Shown here: in pieces, positions 9,416 through 20,535 of the stretch
Layout of the letters: each line of letters starts with the position of its first letter
Numbering within the stretch: the first letter of the stretch is position 1
Source of the DNA: Archegozetes longisetosus
Lineage: Eukaryota > Arthropoda > Arachnida > Sarcoptiformes > Trhypochthoniidae
DNA length: 64,000 nt
Direction: 5' to 3'
NCBI GenBank assembly: GCA_018873245.2
Contig: JAEMBT020000004.1
Location: forward strand, 9,916,652-9,980,651
Made by a program: the position numbers and the translations under genes
Notes under the pieces: model-generated
What the model saw: the letters and a program-made list of their open reading frames with translations, nothing else
What the model was told of the DNA's origin: nothing
Databases searched by the model: none

Positions 9416-12400
9416 TTAATCATTTAGTCCTTGCACACAGTCACAGATCTTGAGTAACCATTTAAAATATTTTTTGTGTACCAGTTCTTGCAGTTCTACC
9501 GGCCAATAGCCTCCGCTTACTTCAATTTTTCTAATCAGATCTGATCTTTGACTTTGATATTTCACGCAATCGAAAATCTGATGCTCCGCATTGTTGATCG
9601 ATCCTATACACTGATCACAGTTCTTGTTTGATTTTAATTTAAATCGTTCTAAATATTCCTTGAAGTTTCCATGATTAGTAATGAACTGAGTTGTATAATA
9701 GTTCGATCTGAAATTTTTGGCACAATTAATGCGAGAGATGACTGTTGGGAAGAACCTTTTGGTGAATAACCCTGTGGTTGACTATTGCCAACGCTCGCTC
9801 CACTGATCAGTATTCTTGTATTTAATTAAATTACTGACGTGAGAAACCGGACATTTGTCGTACACCACAACCGTATGTTGAATTTCCGCTTCTTTAGCCA
9901 ATTGATTAACCCTTTGTCTGCCACTCTCTTCAATGTCATCGAACGCAGATCTGAAATGTATATGTTTACCAACTAACTCCAATTCTCTTATAGCTTGATG
10001 GACAGTTTGTACTAGACTTGTGGTCGAATTCATTTCGGATAGTGCTTCGATAACGGATTCACAATATGTGCAAATAATTATTAAATTAGAGTCAAATTTG
10101 TTCGTTTGAACGAAATTAAGCGCTTTTATAATCGCGATCATTTCCGATTGAAATATTGAACAGTATTTGTGAAGCTTGAATTTTGCTCTCTTGAGCTCTT
10201 GATATCCTTTAACCATAAGAAATGCAGCGCCCACTCCTAAGCTTGATTTCGATCCTTTCGTATAAATCATATATTGAGCAGTGCAATCAGTTGTTTTGAT
10301 TGATCTTCTTTGTGCCCAATTTGGTAATAGATGGACATCAAACACTTTTTGAACCATATCTGTGCTTATATTATGCTCTCTAAGATATGATTCTACTAAA
10401 TTGTTATGAATCCCATGTTTAATGAAATACTTAAGAGCCCTTTCTCTTAAATAAAGATCAATAGGAACTAAATTTGCGATAATATTGAGAGCACTTGTAG
10501 ATACAGTTTTATAAGCTCTGGTGATCCGAAGAGCAACATTTCTTTGAATATTTTCGACTTTTTTGATGAACAGTTGTCTATCGATTTTGTGGATCCATAA
10601 AGAGTTAGCATAAGCAATAATGGGCAAAATACAGCCCTTGTATATAAATTCAAGTGCTCTCGAATCAAGTCCAAAGTTTTTCTTCGCAAACGGCAGCAAT
10701 TGGTTTAATAATTGATTTGCTTTGCTTACAATGTGATTTACGTGTAGTGTCCAATTGAGTTTTGAGTCGAGGACTACTCCCAGGTGTTTCAAACTCCTCG
10801 AGATCTTTAACTTGTGGCCTAATAAGTAGATCTGCGGTTCTCGATAGATGAGTTTTCTTGTAAATAAGACACATTGAGTTTTGATCGGATTGAACTCAAG
10901 TTTACTCATTTCCGACCATTTGCACAATTTCTCAATCAGATCGCTTGCATATATTTCAAGATCATCAATATTATCTGCTGTCACTAATAAGCACTATCGT
11001 CAGCATATGCCTCAATGTGTTGATGTTCGTTTAATGGCGTTTCAAACAGATCATCGTAATATATGTTCCAAAAGTAAGGCCCACATGCACTCCCTTGTGG
11101 GCAGCCTTTATTGAGATCTTTCTCTATTTCTTCATTTAAATATCTTAATTTGGCTGATCGGTCACTGAAGTATGATTCTGTTAGTCTATACAGATTTTTG
11201 GGGCAATTCTTCCTCCTGAGCTGATACAAGATTTTTGGCCACCAAGTATTGTCGAAGGTCCCGATAATGTCCACTGAGATTATCAATGTAAATCATTTTC
11301 GATCAAACGACTTTTCAATTTTATTTTTCAGTGAGTGTAAAGCACATTCAGTACTCCTCTGTGGCGTAAAGCCATATTGCTTTGGGCTTAGCTTCTGATT
11401 GGAGTTCAGGAAATACATGATTCTGTTGATCAACAGCTTCTCGAAAATCTTAGCGAATACAGACAAGAGACTGATCGGTCTATACGAGGAGGGGAGACGG
11501 AAATCTCGCTTACCACTTTTTTTAGAACTTTTATGACACTTTATTTCCATTTTTTGGGAAAAACCATTAATTCAAAGCACTTGTTGTATAATTTTGTGAG
11601 GAGAGTCGAATCAGTTTTATGCACAGTTTGAATTATGTCCGCTGTGAACCCTTCCCCACCGGGAGATTTCTTAGGATTCTGAGAGTTAACGCAATGCGTG
11701 ACTTCCTGTTCACTAAATATAAGATCTATGGTATTATTATTGTACTCAGAGCTGATATTTTCTCGAATTGATCGTTGAATTTCACTCTCATTATCAGTGC
11801 TGTCGTTTAGGAAGAGAGAAAGTCCATAAGTGTTTCAGCTATTTGTTTACTTTCGGTTATTAGAGATCCATCGATGGCTTTTAATTCATTTACTTTTTCA
11901 AAATTAAATTAATTTTTGCTTATTCTGTAGACTAAGCCCCAGGGGTTGTCTCGAGTGCTTTCTGTTACGAATCGATTCCAAATTTTCATCTTTTGATCAA
12001 CTATAAGTTTTTTATATATTGATCTCTTAGCCAGATATTCATTATATAGCTGATTCCTCCGATCCGTTTGGCATCTCTGGAATCTTCTTCGCGCATTATT
12101 TGTCTGTCTGCGAGCAATCGTGAGTTCGTTTGAACACCATTTGTTTGTATTTGAGTAAGAGTGTCGATCATTGTAGTATAATTTCATACTTCGTTCGCAA
12201 ATATCCTTCAGGTCTGATTCGAAATTATCGGTGAATCGATTTAATTGTTCTTCAGATTTGATCTCTGAGAGTTCACTTTTATATGTGTTGATCCTTTCTC
12301 TCAGTATTTGTTCAAATTTAATCCAATCGGCAGTTTTTGTATTGAATCTAAGTGTTGTTTTGTTCAATACTTTAGGTACAGCTCCTCTAATCTCGAATCT

Positions 12401-12850
12401 TATGAGTCTATGATCAGAGACTGACTCTTCTAACAGTAGCTCCCAACTATTTAGAAGTTGCGACCAGTTCAGGTTAGTTATAGTCAGATCGATAGTGCTC
12501 TCAATTTCTGTACCATTACTTTCCCGATGATAAGTTCCAAAGTCTTCGTTATTATTATGTATTACTAAATTTTTTTTGTTAATGAATTCCCGAAATATAA
12601 CTCCTCTTTAGTCATCATATGTGTTGAACCAATCCCTAGAGTGTGCATTTGCATCAGTTGAGATCAATAGATATGTTGGCTTTAGAGCGATTCCCACTTC
12701 TTCAATGTGTTTGATCTCATTGTCTAAGTCTTGAAATTTTGAGCAATATAGTGATATGAACAATATGTATCTTTGCATGAATTGAATGTTAACGATAGTG
12801 CAGAAATTTCTATTATAACTCTAAATGTTTATGACTTGAATATGATCGTT
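9416..12850 (-). mobile_element. Decayed non-LTR retrotransposon (R1/LOA/I-type LINE)
   Basis: Reads on the minus strand. From high to low coordinates it has: an endonuclease domain (about 12370-12820, with STDANAHS and SDHRLIRFE motifs); a linker ending in NPWG (11909-12367); a reverse transcriptase (10984-11550); an RNase H domain (9782-10300); and a C-terminal CCHC zinc motif (C-x2-C-x8-H-x4-C, about 9590-9640) with a stop at 9416. The endonuclease plus RNase H plus CCHC layout fits the I/R1/LOA/Jockey group. The 5' end is truncated near 12850, and stops and frameshifts break it into at least six pieces. No poly(A) tail or target duplication was identified. Confidence 0.85.
9782..12367 (-). 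pseudogene. Broken LINE polyprotein (RT and RNase H)
   Basis: Four ORF fragments of one protein: 11909-12367, 11293-11550, 10984-11286 and 9782-10984. The RT palm keeps the first Asp (VDIIGTFDN) and the YADD catalytic pair, with GCPQGSACGP between them. The RNase H domain is damaged at the active site: the usual T-D-G-S is TKGS, and the usual Asp-Ser of the later motif reads TYCES, although the Glu in QSEMIAI remains. Between 11550 and 11909 the sequence is coding-like but frame-shifted. It cannot make an active protein as it stands. Confidence 0.8.
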
Positions 12851-12853
12851 TAC

Positions 12854-12910
12854 GGTCAGGTTAGGTTAGGATAGGTCAGGTTAGGTAAGGATAGGTCAGG
12901 TTACGTTACA
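12854..12910 (+). repeat. 20-bp tandem array of telomere-like sequence
   Basis: Nearly three tandem copies of GGTCAGGTTAGGTTAGGATA (the second has GGTAAGG and the third decays). It is built from TTAGG-type words, the arthropod telomere unit. It lies just beyond the truncated 5' end of the LINE and is related to 9203-9228. Confidence 0.7.
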
Positions 12911-13059
12911 CCAAAAGTGCATCTAAAGTGTACCTTAACTCTAAATATATATAATACGCGCGGGGGTGGTAAAAACCATATCTTGAGAACCTAACATTTA
13001 CTCGGCATAGGACCAGCATAGTCGTGTTAAGGACACTTGATTTAGTCAGGAGGATGTGA

Positions 13060-13175
13060 TTTCATTAAAATCGGAGGTTGCGGTGATAAAGTGATGTTGT
13101 ACCTATTGTTTTATATGGAGTGGTTTTTTCACTGCTAAATTATATATCAGAGATCATAAAACGTTATACAATCTT
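13060..13175 (-). repeat. Right arm of inverted repeat flanking the LINE
   Basis: Inverted partner of 8760-8969: 13120-13175 matches 8760-8815, and 13060-13098 matches 8931-8969. Substitutions are scattered through both blocks, so the repeat is old. Confidence 0.7.
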
Positions 13176-13301
13176 ATGAAAGAAGAATTGGGCACTGAAT
13201 TTGAAGGAAACCGTTTGAATATTAAACTATCAGACGAAAGATTAGTGCACAAGATTCAATTCATATGCACATACAAATATATAATAAGAAGGGGTTTGCA
13301 T

Positions 13302-13427
13302 ATTCTTACAATGAAACATTCCCAGATGATAATTTCAGATTTTAATAAAATTCGCACCATATTTACTACTAATAGAGAGATGACTTTATGTGAAATATTA
13401 GCGGCCCATACGCACTAGCTTATGAGA
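13302..13427 (+). repeat. Left inverted repeat of the pogo-like element
   Basis: Matches the reverse complement of 16414-16541 with few mismatches. A small open frame crosses it but is not a gene. Confidence 0.8.
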
Positions 13428-14410
13428 TGTTGCAAAGTCTGGAATCTTTTATAGGAGTGTTAAGAAATCAAAACTTAAAATATAACCAATTTATTAAACA
13501 TAATGATAACCTCAATACAAATTTCATAAGGTTTCACAGGATTTTTAACACAGGAGAAAAGAGCAAAAAATTTGGGAGAAACACGACTTTTTAAAGGAAC
13601 AATAGGCGGGTTAAATTGGAAGATACTTTACAATGATAGGCTAAATCTTATAAGGCACATTCAGCTAGGATTGGAAAATTGTATAACTATGACATACTTA
13701 GGTGGGTTTTAAGAGTTGAGATATGCTTATTATCAGCTGTCTTCATAATTTGTACAGTTTAGACAATCATGTAAAGATTTCTTTGGTACGATCAAAATTT
13801 AATCTTTAAATCATCAATAAATGTTGACGTATAATGTGAGTTATGAAAATTAGAGTTTAGAAATATAGGTTGTCACAAAAGTATTGCAGTATAGGTTAAA
13901 AAAAAGAAACTTAGACGTTATTACAATATAATCAATTAAAGACGCACACCGACTCATATATATAAACAATAACAGCGAATAATGAAGTAATTACTCTCGT
14001 TAACTACATGATGTAGCTCTTGTTTCAATTTCAACACAAAAAGAAGTCAAAGCATCCGTAGTGATCATTTTAAAGGATGTTTAAAAGCAATAAGATACTC
14101 ATTAAACTCAACTTCCAATAACAAAGATAAAGTATGAGCATTTTATAGCCTTATAAGGCATGAAAAGTCATAACAAAATAAGGATCATGATGTGATATGA
14201 TCATTTCATTAGTCATTTAAATGAAATGTTCAAAAATTGTTAGTTATAAGTTCGTTCACTAATAAATAAGCGGTTCAATTACGATTAATATCATTCATTA
14301 TGAACGTTGTTTCGATTTTAAATCAACTTTCTTTGCAATTTAAAGATTGTAAAGTTTCTGATAGTTCACTTTCTAGAGAAGAAAATAAACTCTTGTAACA
14401 CTTAACTAAT

Positions 14411-16332
14411 GTGTTAAGTGCTGCAACAACTGATAAAATTGATGATGTTGAAACAGAACAACAATTAGATTTTATTGATCAAGATTTTGATTTTAAAAGT
14501 GAGCATGAAGAAATGGAACGCATGAAGAATGTATCAAAATATTCTATTGATGTTATGGAGAAGATTGTAAAAATGAAATTTGTGAAGGGATATAGATTCA
14601 ATACAATTTGATATCGATACAAGTTACTAACACAAGAAAAAGAAATATACAGATTGCGGGATTATATCAACAATGGAGGAACTCAAAAGATATTTCAAGT
14701 CAGAGAGAAACTTTATGAAAGATTCAAGAGCGCAAGAGATGAATTTCTACCAGTTCATGACCTTGACTTGAAAAGATGGGCACTTGTGAGAGTGGATTTT
14801 TATATAGCGAAATAACAACTCAGACTAACAATTAACAACCTTTATTAAAATATAAATTGAATGATAATGCATAAAGATTTAAACGTATTGCACAGAGTCT
14901 AAGCTCTCTTGCACTCTCGTACTAACTGACTTAATTTCTACTCTATTACTCTCTCTTTTTATAATCTTCTGACTAATTAATAAAAGGATGTTTAAGAATA
15001 TTTTCGAGTTATAATTTTAAGAAAAGTTATTCCTAAAAAGGGATGTTCAAGCATTCCAGTATTAGATTCCCATAACAATTAATTTCCTATTGTAATTAAA
15101 TTAGAATAAGTATTTGCTTTTACAATTAGAGCGAACCAAACAAAACCTTTTATAGTCATAACGAAATAGAAGTTAAACTTTCATTCTCATAACAAATAGA
15201 AAGTTTACAAAACAAATTAAAATACTTTTTGTTTTAATATAACACACTTGAGATTGCTAGAGAATTTGGCATAACTCGTGATCAATTCACAGCAAGTGAT
15301 AAGTTCATTTACAATTTCAAGAAAACTTTTAAAATTTCATCAAGAAAGGTAAATTAACTAGGTAGTTGATTTTAATGATTAACATGGAATCTATTTGATC
15401 ATTAGATCACAAAATTCGTTATTAGGAGGCAATTTATAAACTCTGAACAAGTTGAAAATACTGCAATCTCCTTAACACTTGAATGTCGAGAGAAATTTAT
15501 GGGATATGAAAAAAGTAATATTAATTTTGATCAATCAGGATTTAATTATGACCTGACCGCGCCTAGAGCATTGTCTACGACTGATGAAAGAACATATAGC
15601 AAGATTAGAGATACAAATGCTACCACACATTCTTACAGTATTTTGCCAACTTTAACTGCTTCTGGTGGATTCCTTCCTATTTGTTTAGTCATTTTGAAAG
15701 AAATAAATGGAGTATTTGGGCCAGTAGTTCAAACAGAAGTCACTGCAATACAATAAAAGCTGAAAAATATATGCGTACTTGCTTCTTGGTCTGGTAAAAT
15801 GCAATGCAACCATATGCAATTTTATAAAGATGAAGTTTTGAAATTCGTGAATGGAAAAGCTTTGATTATTCATGATGGATGAAGAGGCCAAATTAGAAAT
15901 GATTTATTTCAAGAATTCCCTGAAATGGACAGGTTAGCCATACCAGACGGTTGCACAAATAAAAATCAACCTCTCGATTTGATGGTTTTCCGTCAGTGGA
16001 AATTATTAGCAAAACGGTGTTTTTTGAGGGTAACTGTGGATAAATTGCATCAATGTGATTTGAGAAGTCGAAATGGCGCCCTCGCTCTTCAATCGCTGAT
16101 ATTTAATCAACTATGTGCAACTTCATTGAAGCCAATGTTAAGACATGCTTGGAAGCAATATTTTGACGATATTGATCAGGATTTTCCAACTGTAAAAGAT
16201 ATCTGTCTCGAGGGTTTGCTATTATTTTGCGATTCTGACAACTTTTTCGCTCCATCGTTGATCCGATGCGCTCATTGTCGCAAAACATGTTTTCCTTGTT
16301 TCTTTATGTCTCCACATCTTCATGTTAAATGA
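14411..16332 (+). pseudogene. Broken pogo/Tigger-type transposase
   Basis: The N-terminal part (14411-14815) has a helix-turn-helix region with a TGA after FNTI, then an in-frame continuation with PVHDLDLKRWAL, typical of the CENP-B-like DNA-binding half. After an insertion, 15245 resumes with FTASDKFI and KISSRK, then a DDE_1 catalytic half (15499-16332). Its recognisable pieces are the first Asp in NFDQSGF, HSYSILPTLTASGG, the second Asp in LIIHDG, and IPDGCTNKNQPLDLMVF with the third Asp. Stops at about 15352, 15754 and 15880 kill it. The catalytic Asp residues are all still visible. Confidence 0.8.
14817..15238 (-). mobile_element. Solo-LTR-like insertion inside the pogo transposase
   Basis: A non-coding block of about 422 bp splits the transposase exactly between two protein motifs normally adjacent in this family. 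It is flanked by ATAAC direct repeats (14812-14816 and 15239-15243). Read on the minus strand it has a TATAAAAAG word and, about 130 bp further, AATAAAGG near its end, as an LTR would. It lacks clean TG..CA ends, so the LTR call is tentative; a non-autonomous element is the alternative. It is younger than the pogo copy. Confidence 0.4.
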
Positions 16333-16413
16333 TTAGATATTTTTGTTAATTATCATTTCCGATAATATTATATACTATTGATATGAGTCAGTATGTATCT
16401 TTAATTTATTATA

Positions 16414-16541
16414 TCTCATAAACTAGTGCGTACGGGTCGCTAATATTTCACATAAAGTCATCTCTCTATAAGTAGTAAATATGGTGTGAATTTCATTAAA
16501 ATCTGAAATTGTCACCTGGGAATGTTCTATTGTAAGATAAT
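16414..16541 (-). repeat. Right inverted repeat of the pogo-like element
   Basis: Inverted partner of 13302-13427. Confidence 0.8.
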
Positions 16542-17750
16542 GTTCGAGTCCAAAATCGGAACTCGCAGACATTTTCTTTATACTTACAATACGTATATCT
16601 ATTTCGATCTTATTTTGTATAACTTTTTATCTTAAATAAAGTTTGTGTTTCAATAAGCCTTAAGTTATTGTTTCATTTGTCTTACTGTGTACGAGATTCT
16701 GATATAGTAAGAGTGAGTGAGTGTATTTCAACAAAGTTTATCTCCACTCACCATGCAAGAATTGCAACGAGAGGGTGAAGAAACACTTATTGTAATTACA
16801 ATATTTACTTTAGAAGATTCAATAACAGTCTCACGTTCATACGGGTCCTATATCAAGAAATTATACCACTAAATTGAAATGCTGAATATTCCACCAAATG
16901 TTTGTTACTTTCATTGAAAAAAAAGCAAAACACAAAAAATATTGTTAGAAAGAAGATTTTACAAGTTTAAAATATTTGGATTTATCAAATGCAATTGGGA
17001 AAAATCAGTTTTATTAACATTAAGTCGACAATGGTTAACCATTTTTCCCATTCTTTGTCAGTTACAATAAACAAATCTCTTTGTTTTCTTCCCATTATAT
17101 AAAAAACTCAAATTGATAATTATCTTATTTATTATAAGAACGATACATATTAATATATCAATATTTCTAATTCATCCTGTACATTTCGCTTGGACTAAAA
17201 CCAAAAAACATGTAAACTGTTTACCATGAAAAGTGTTAAGGGGACAGCCTAATGAACCACCACCTCATTAGTTAGTAGGCTTTCCGCTTTCAAGTTTCAA
17301 TTACTAATTTTAAATATGCTTTAAGCTTAAGCTTTAATTATCGACTATTTAGCAAATCTTCAACCTTTTAGTCTTCAGAATATTTGTTTTATAAAATGCA
17401 AACTTTGTTAGAAATGTTATAAAAAGGTGACAACTATTATAAGAAAAATTCTCAGTCAGGAATGTTTTACATGTAATATATATATTAATTATTTGATTTG
17501 AATTATAGAATTTATCCAACAATTTGTTAATATTTTGTTAATTAAATGTAAATTAACTATTATTCCCTCAAACAACAATTGATTGCATATACGCTGGAAA
17601 GTGCTGATTCAAGCGTTCAAAGGCTCACTTTTATCTTACTTCTCAGAATCATAAGTAGCTGATGGATCTGTAAAACAATTCAAATATTTAGACTTCAGAC
17701 TATCAGTTTAGTAATAAGTCATACATCACTAAATTCATAGTTAGATGCGT
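16542..17750. other. Gene-free stretch
   Basis: AT-rich. A 39-codon ORF at 16753 looks accidental. An imperfect hairpin (AGCCTAATGA with its partner ending TAGGCT) lies near 17239-17282. The end near 17750 should hold the 3' UTR of the minus-strand PIP-box gene. Confidence 0.3.
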
Positions 17751-17823
17751 TTGGCACAGATCTGTTGACCACAAATGTTAGATCACTCAGTATCCTCGAT
17801 ATAGTGTCCTAAATATGATAAAT

Positions 17824-19863
17824 TCAGATTAATACATGGATTTTATAGAAATCGATTAAAGAAATTACTTTGTAGTTCGTTAGATCATTGGGAAAATTCA
17901 AAGATAGACTTATCAGTTGAATAATTCCATAAATATCTTCTGGTGGCAGCTTTTTCCATTCAATCGCTTCTATTATGTTCTGAATGTCATTCAAATTAAA
18001 ATCATATGTTTGGTCTGATATGTCTTCAGGAGTAAACAATTTAAGTACAGAAATGCAAAATTGTTGCTTCAAAGAGAAATCGACATTTAACGGGATCATT
18101 GAGGCGATGTGTAGACTTAGACCAATATTAGGGCCATCATCACAATTAACGAATGACAACAAATTTCTCACTAAATGACTTATATTAAAATCGTTAAAAA
18201 TGATATATTTCATGATGACTGCAATGAATTTTTGCAAAGTATGAGACCAGTTATAGTTTTGTATTAATTTGTTCTCAGCACACAATGAAAATGCAATTAA
18301 CAAAAGTTTGATGAGCTCTTCTTCTATACTAATGCCTTCAAATTCAAACGAACACATATTAAGAATTTGAGTCAATATCTTCAATACGTTTGATACTGAA
18401 CGAGACATTTTCTCAATTTGTTCTTCTGTTGACTTTTCTGTAAAATTAGTGCTAATCGCATATAAAATTTGATAGAAATCTGTGAGAACCGATGATAAAT
18501 AAATTCCCAAATTATTGCTACACAACATCTTAATAGTTTTTCTCTCAACAACATTAAAAGTAAAAAGTCTTTCTTCAGTTGAAACTAATTTTATGATATG
18601 AGAAATAAGAAATTGTCGTTCATTTTTATCAAGTTTTGTCATGTAAATAGGAACTAATGAAGACAAGCGATTGAGTGGCAATTTACACAATTTTTGCAGA
18701 TTTTTCGATAATTGTTCAAACTTAGTTTCTTCAGAACAACATTGACCGATTGTATTAGGAATATATACTCGAAATGTGTCCATCCCTCTAACAGGTTTAG
18801 TATAATGACTCGAATCAGTTTCTGGTTCTTCACTACTGATGGCACTTGCTAAATTGTGATCATTGTTCTCTTTAAATGGTTCGATTTCTAAAATTTGTTT
18901 GTCTCTATTGACTCTCATGAGATTTTTGAGCGCATAACTCATTTTGTTGCGCTTCTCTTTATCGACATATTTATTGGAAACTACTTTCGGTTTAGTTTTT
19001 GGAACGACTGGTTTCGGCACTTTAAATATGGGAACATCCATCTCATCATCAGAGCTAACGCCGAATTTTTTGTTCTCAACTTTGTCGTGAGGTTCAGGAT
19101 TTAGAATGACTTTAACTGATCCAAAAGTTTGATTTTTAACTGAATGATTGCTATTGAATTCTTCATCACTTTCTACAATCATCTGAACACTTTCGGATTG
19201 GAGATTACTTACTTTTGTCGTTAAACTTTCTTCAATTTTCATATTATCCATCATTTGATCTAAAGCATTATCTGAATTTTGATCAGATTTTTCATCTATT
19301 GTTGAGTTATCGAACAGTTGATCAGAACTTTGTTCCATAACTTGACTCTTTGGTGATAAATCATTAGCAGTTACGTAAAAAGTTTTATTGCTTTCAGACA
19401 AGTCCAACATATCATTAGTATTATTAGCGGTTTTGTAGAGCAAGCAGTTCTCATTAAATTCACTGTTATTTGCATTATCGTTAACGATATCTAAATTGAT
19501 AGTTTCGTTTGTCCTGAATTTCTTGTTTAAATTCGTGTTGAAAATAGAATTTCGTTTCAAAGAACCAAAAATAGGACTCAAAGATATATCTTTTCGGTCT
19601 TTTGGTGTCTTAAGTGGGCCACGACTTGATGGCAGCGATTCTGTCGTTTCAATTGACGGAGAAACCGGTTTAAAGAAGTCTTTGATAGTCGACTGTTTCA
19701 TTGATTGAGAAATTGGAGAAACTGGAAGAGTTCGTGGCGATCGTGGACTTCGATTCTTCAATGGTGTGTTTCTTGACTTCTTCGGCGTCGACTTCAATGA
19801 CCTTGTCGACCGCTTCTTTGGTGTCAAAAGTTTTGATGATAGCGGAGAAGAATTTGAATTCAT
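17824..19863 (-). CDS. Nuclear protein with a PCNA-interacting (PIP) box; SLF2/FAM178-like at best guess
   Basis: 679 residues from the ATG at 19863; the frame is open to 19905 but has no earlier ATG. Residues 1-70 are basic and Ser/Pro-rich with repeated TPKK/SPR words that could be CDK sites or nuclear-localisation signal. Residues 57-64 are QSTIKDFF, a textbook PIP box (Q-x-x-I-x-x-F-F), so PCNA binding is likely. Residues 70-330 are acidic and disordered. Residues 350-679 are predominantly helical, with HEAT-like hydrophobic spacing. The position next to SMC2 and the overall plan made me think of SLF2/FAM178, which loads SMC5/6, but I cannot confirm it by alignment. The stop at 17824 may be bypassed by a 27-nt GT..AG segment that would add 29 residues (to about 17719). 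Confidence 0.75.
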   Translation of the reverse strand: MNSNSSPLSSKLLTPKKRSTRSLKSTPKKSRNTPLKNRSPRSPRTLPVSPISQSMKQSTIKDFFKPVSPSIETTESLPSSRGPLKTPKDRKDISLSPIFGSLKRNSIFNTNLNKKFRTNETINLDIVNDNANNSEFNENCLLYKTANNTNDMLDLSESNKTFYVTANDLSPKSQVMEQSSDQLFDNSTIDEKSDQNSDNALDQMMDNMKIEESLTTKVSNLQSESVQMIVESDEEFNSNHSVKNQTFGSVKVILNPEPHDKVENKKFGVSSDDEMDVPIFKVPKPVVPKTKPKVVSNKYVDKEKRNKMSYALKNLMRVNRDKQILEIEPFKENNDHNLASAISSEEPETDSSHYTKPVRGMDTFRVYIPNTIGQCCSEETKFEQLSKNLQKLCKLPLNRLSSLVPIYMTKLDKNERQFLISHIIKLVSTEERLFTFNVVERKTIKMLCSNNLGIYLSSVLTDFYQILYAISTNFTEKSTEEQIEKMSRSVSNVLKILTQILNMCSFEFEGISIEEELIKLLLIAFSLCAENKLIQNYNWSHTLQKFIAVIMKYIIFNDFNISHLVRNLLSFVNCDDGPNIGLSLHIASMIPLNVDFSLKQQFCISVLKLFTPEDISDQTYDFNLNDIQNIIEAIEWKKLPPEDIYGIIQLISLSLNFPNDLTNYKVISLIDFYKIHVLI
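19672..19695 (-). other. PIP box within the nuclear protein
   Basis: Encodes QSTIKDFF, which matches the PCNA-interacting consensus at every fixed position. It sits in a basic, disordered N-terminal region, as PIP boxes usually do. Confidence 0.7.
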
Positions 19864-20535
19864 TGCAATCAGATTTTTGATGAATTTTTGAATGACAACT
19901 ATCAACGAAAGTAATAGGTTTTCGAATTTTTTGACTCAATGCGTTTAATAATTGGTTTTATTAAACGTAAGTACAATAAACCACTAAATTATAGTATTTT
20001 TGATAAATTGACTGCATCAAAACAAAAATAATAATTAACAAATAAACAAATAAAAGAGATTTGAACAGAAACGTGTTGTTATGCTTTGTATACAAAACCT
20101 TAGATTTCCCACAATTTTGTTGTTATCATTCGTAATGAATGGGTGTCTCTATTTTCTAACACTAACTACAAGTTCTCATTCACATTTATTTCGATTTGTA
20201 ATTAATTAGTATTTACTATTTTTTAAATGCTTTACTTTCTATAAAATTGACTAATTGAACTTACTTTTGTCATTATATAATTAAACTTTTGGTTTCAAAT
20301 TGTTTTAAGTCAGTAATAAAGATTTGAAAATCTGTCAAATGCAAAGCTTTTGATTAGTGCTCGAAAGGAGCTGCTACTTTTAGTATAACCGCCAAAACAG
20401 AGTGAAATGAGACACATTTGAAAAGGGAATCATTTTAATGTATTTATTGTTAAAATGTCAACTAATCTCATATTCAAAAGTGAAACATGTTTTGAATAAT
20501 CCGTAGAAAATAAATTTAATAACAACAATAGGAAA
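19864..20535. promoter_or_regulatory. Shared divergent promoter region of the PIP-box gene and SMC2
   Basis: 672 bp separate two divergent ATGs. There is no TATA box I would call. CCGCCAAAA at 20389-20397 is an E2F-type site (TTTTGGCGG on the minus strand), about 140 bp before the SMC2 ATG, which would fit S/G2-phase expression. Similar words occur elsewhere in the window, so the evidence is weak. Confidence 0.35.

Larger units (their letters stand above)
13302..16541 (+). mobile_element. Decayed pogo/Tigger-like DNA transposon
   Basis: A 3.2-kb segment bounded by inverted repeats of about 127 bp (13302-13427 and 16414-16541, mostly identical) that encloses a broken DDE_1-type transposase (14411-16332). 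The length is swollen by at least one internal insertion (14817-15238), and 13430-14400 is non-coding, perhaps another insertion. The arms may extend further, but similarity fades at the edges given. No TA target duplication was confirmed. Confidence 0.75.

Noticed and set aside
13176-13418. 80-codon plus-strand ORF
   Set aside because: It overlaps the left inverted repeat of the pogo-like element and is explained by it.
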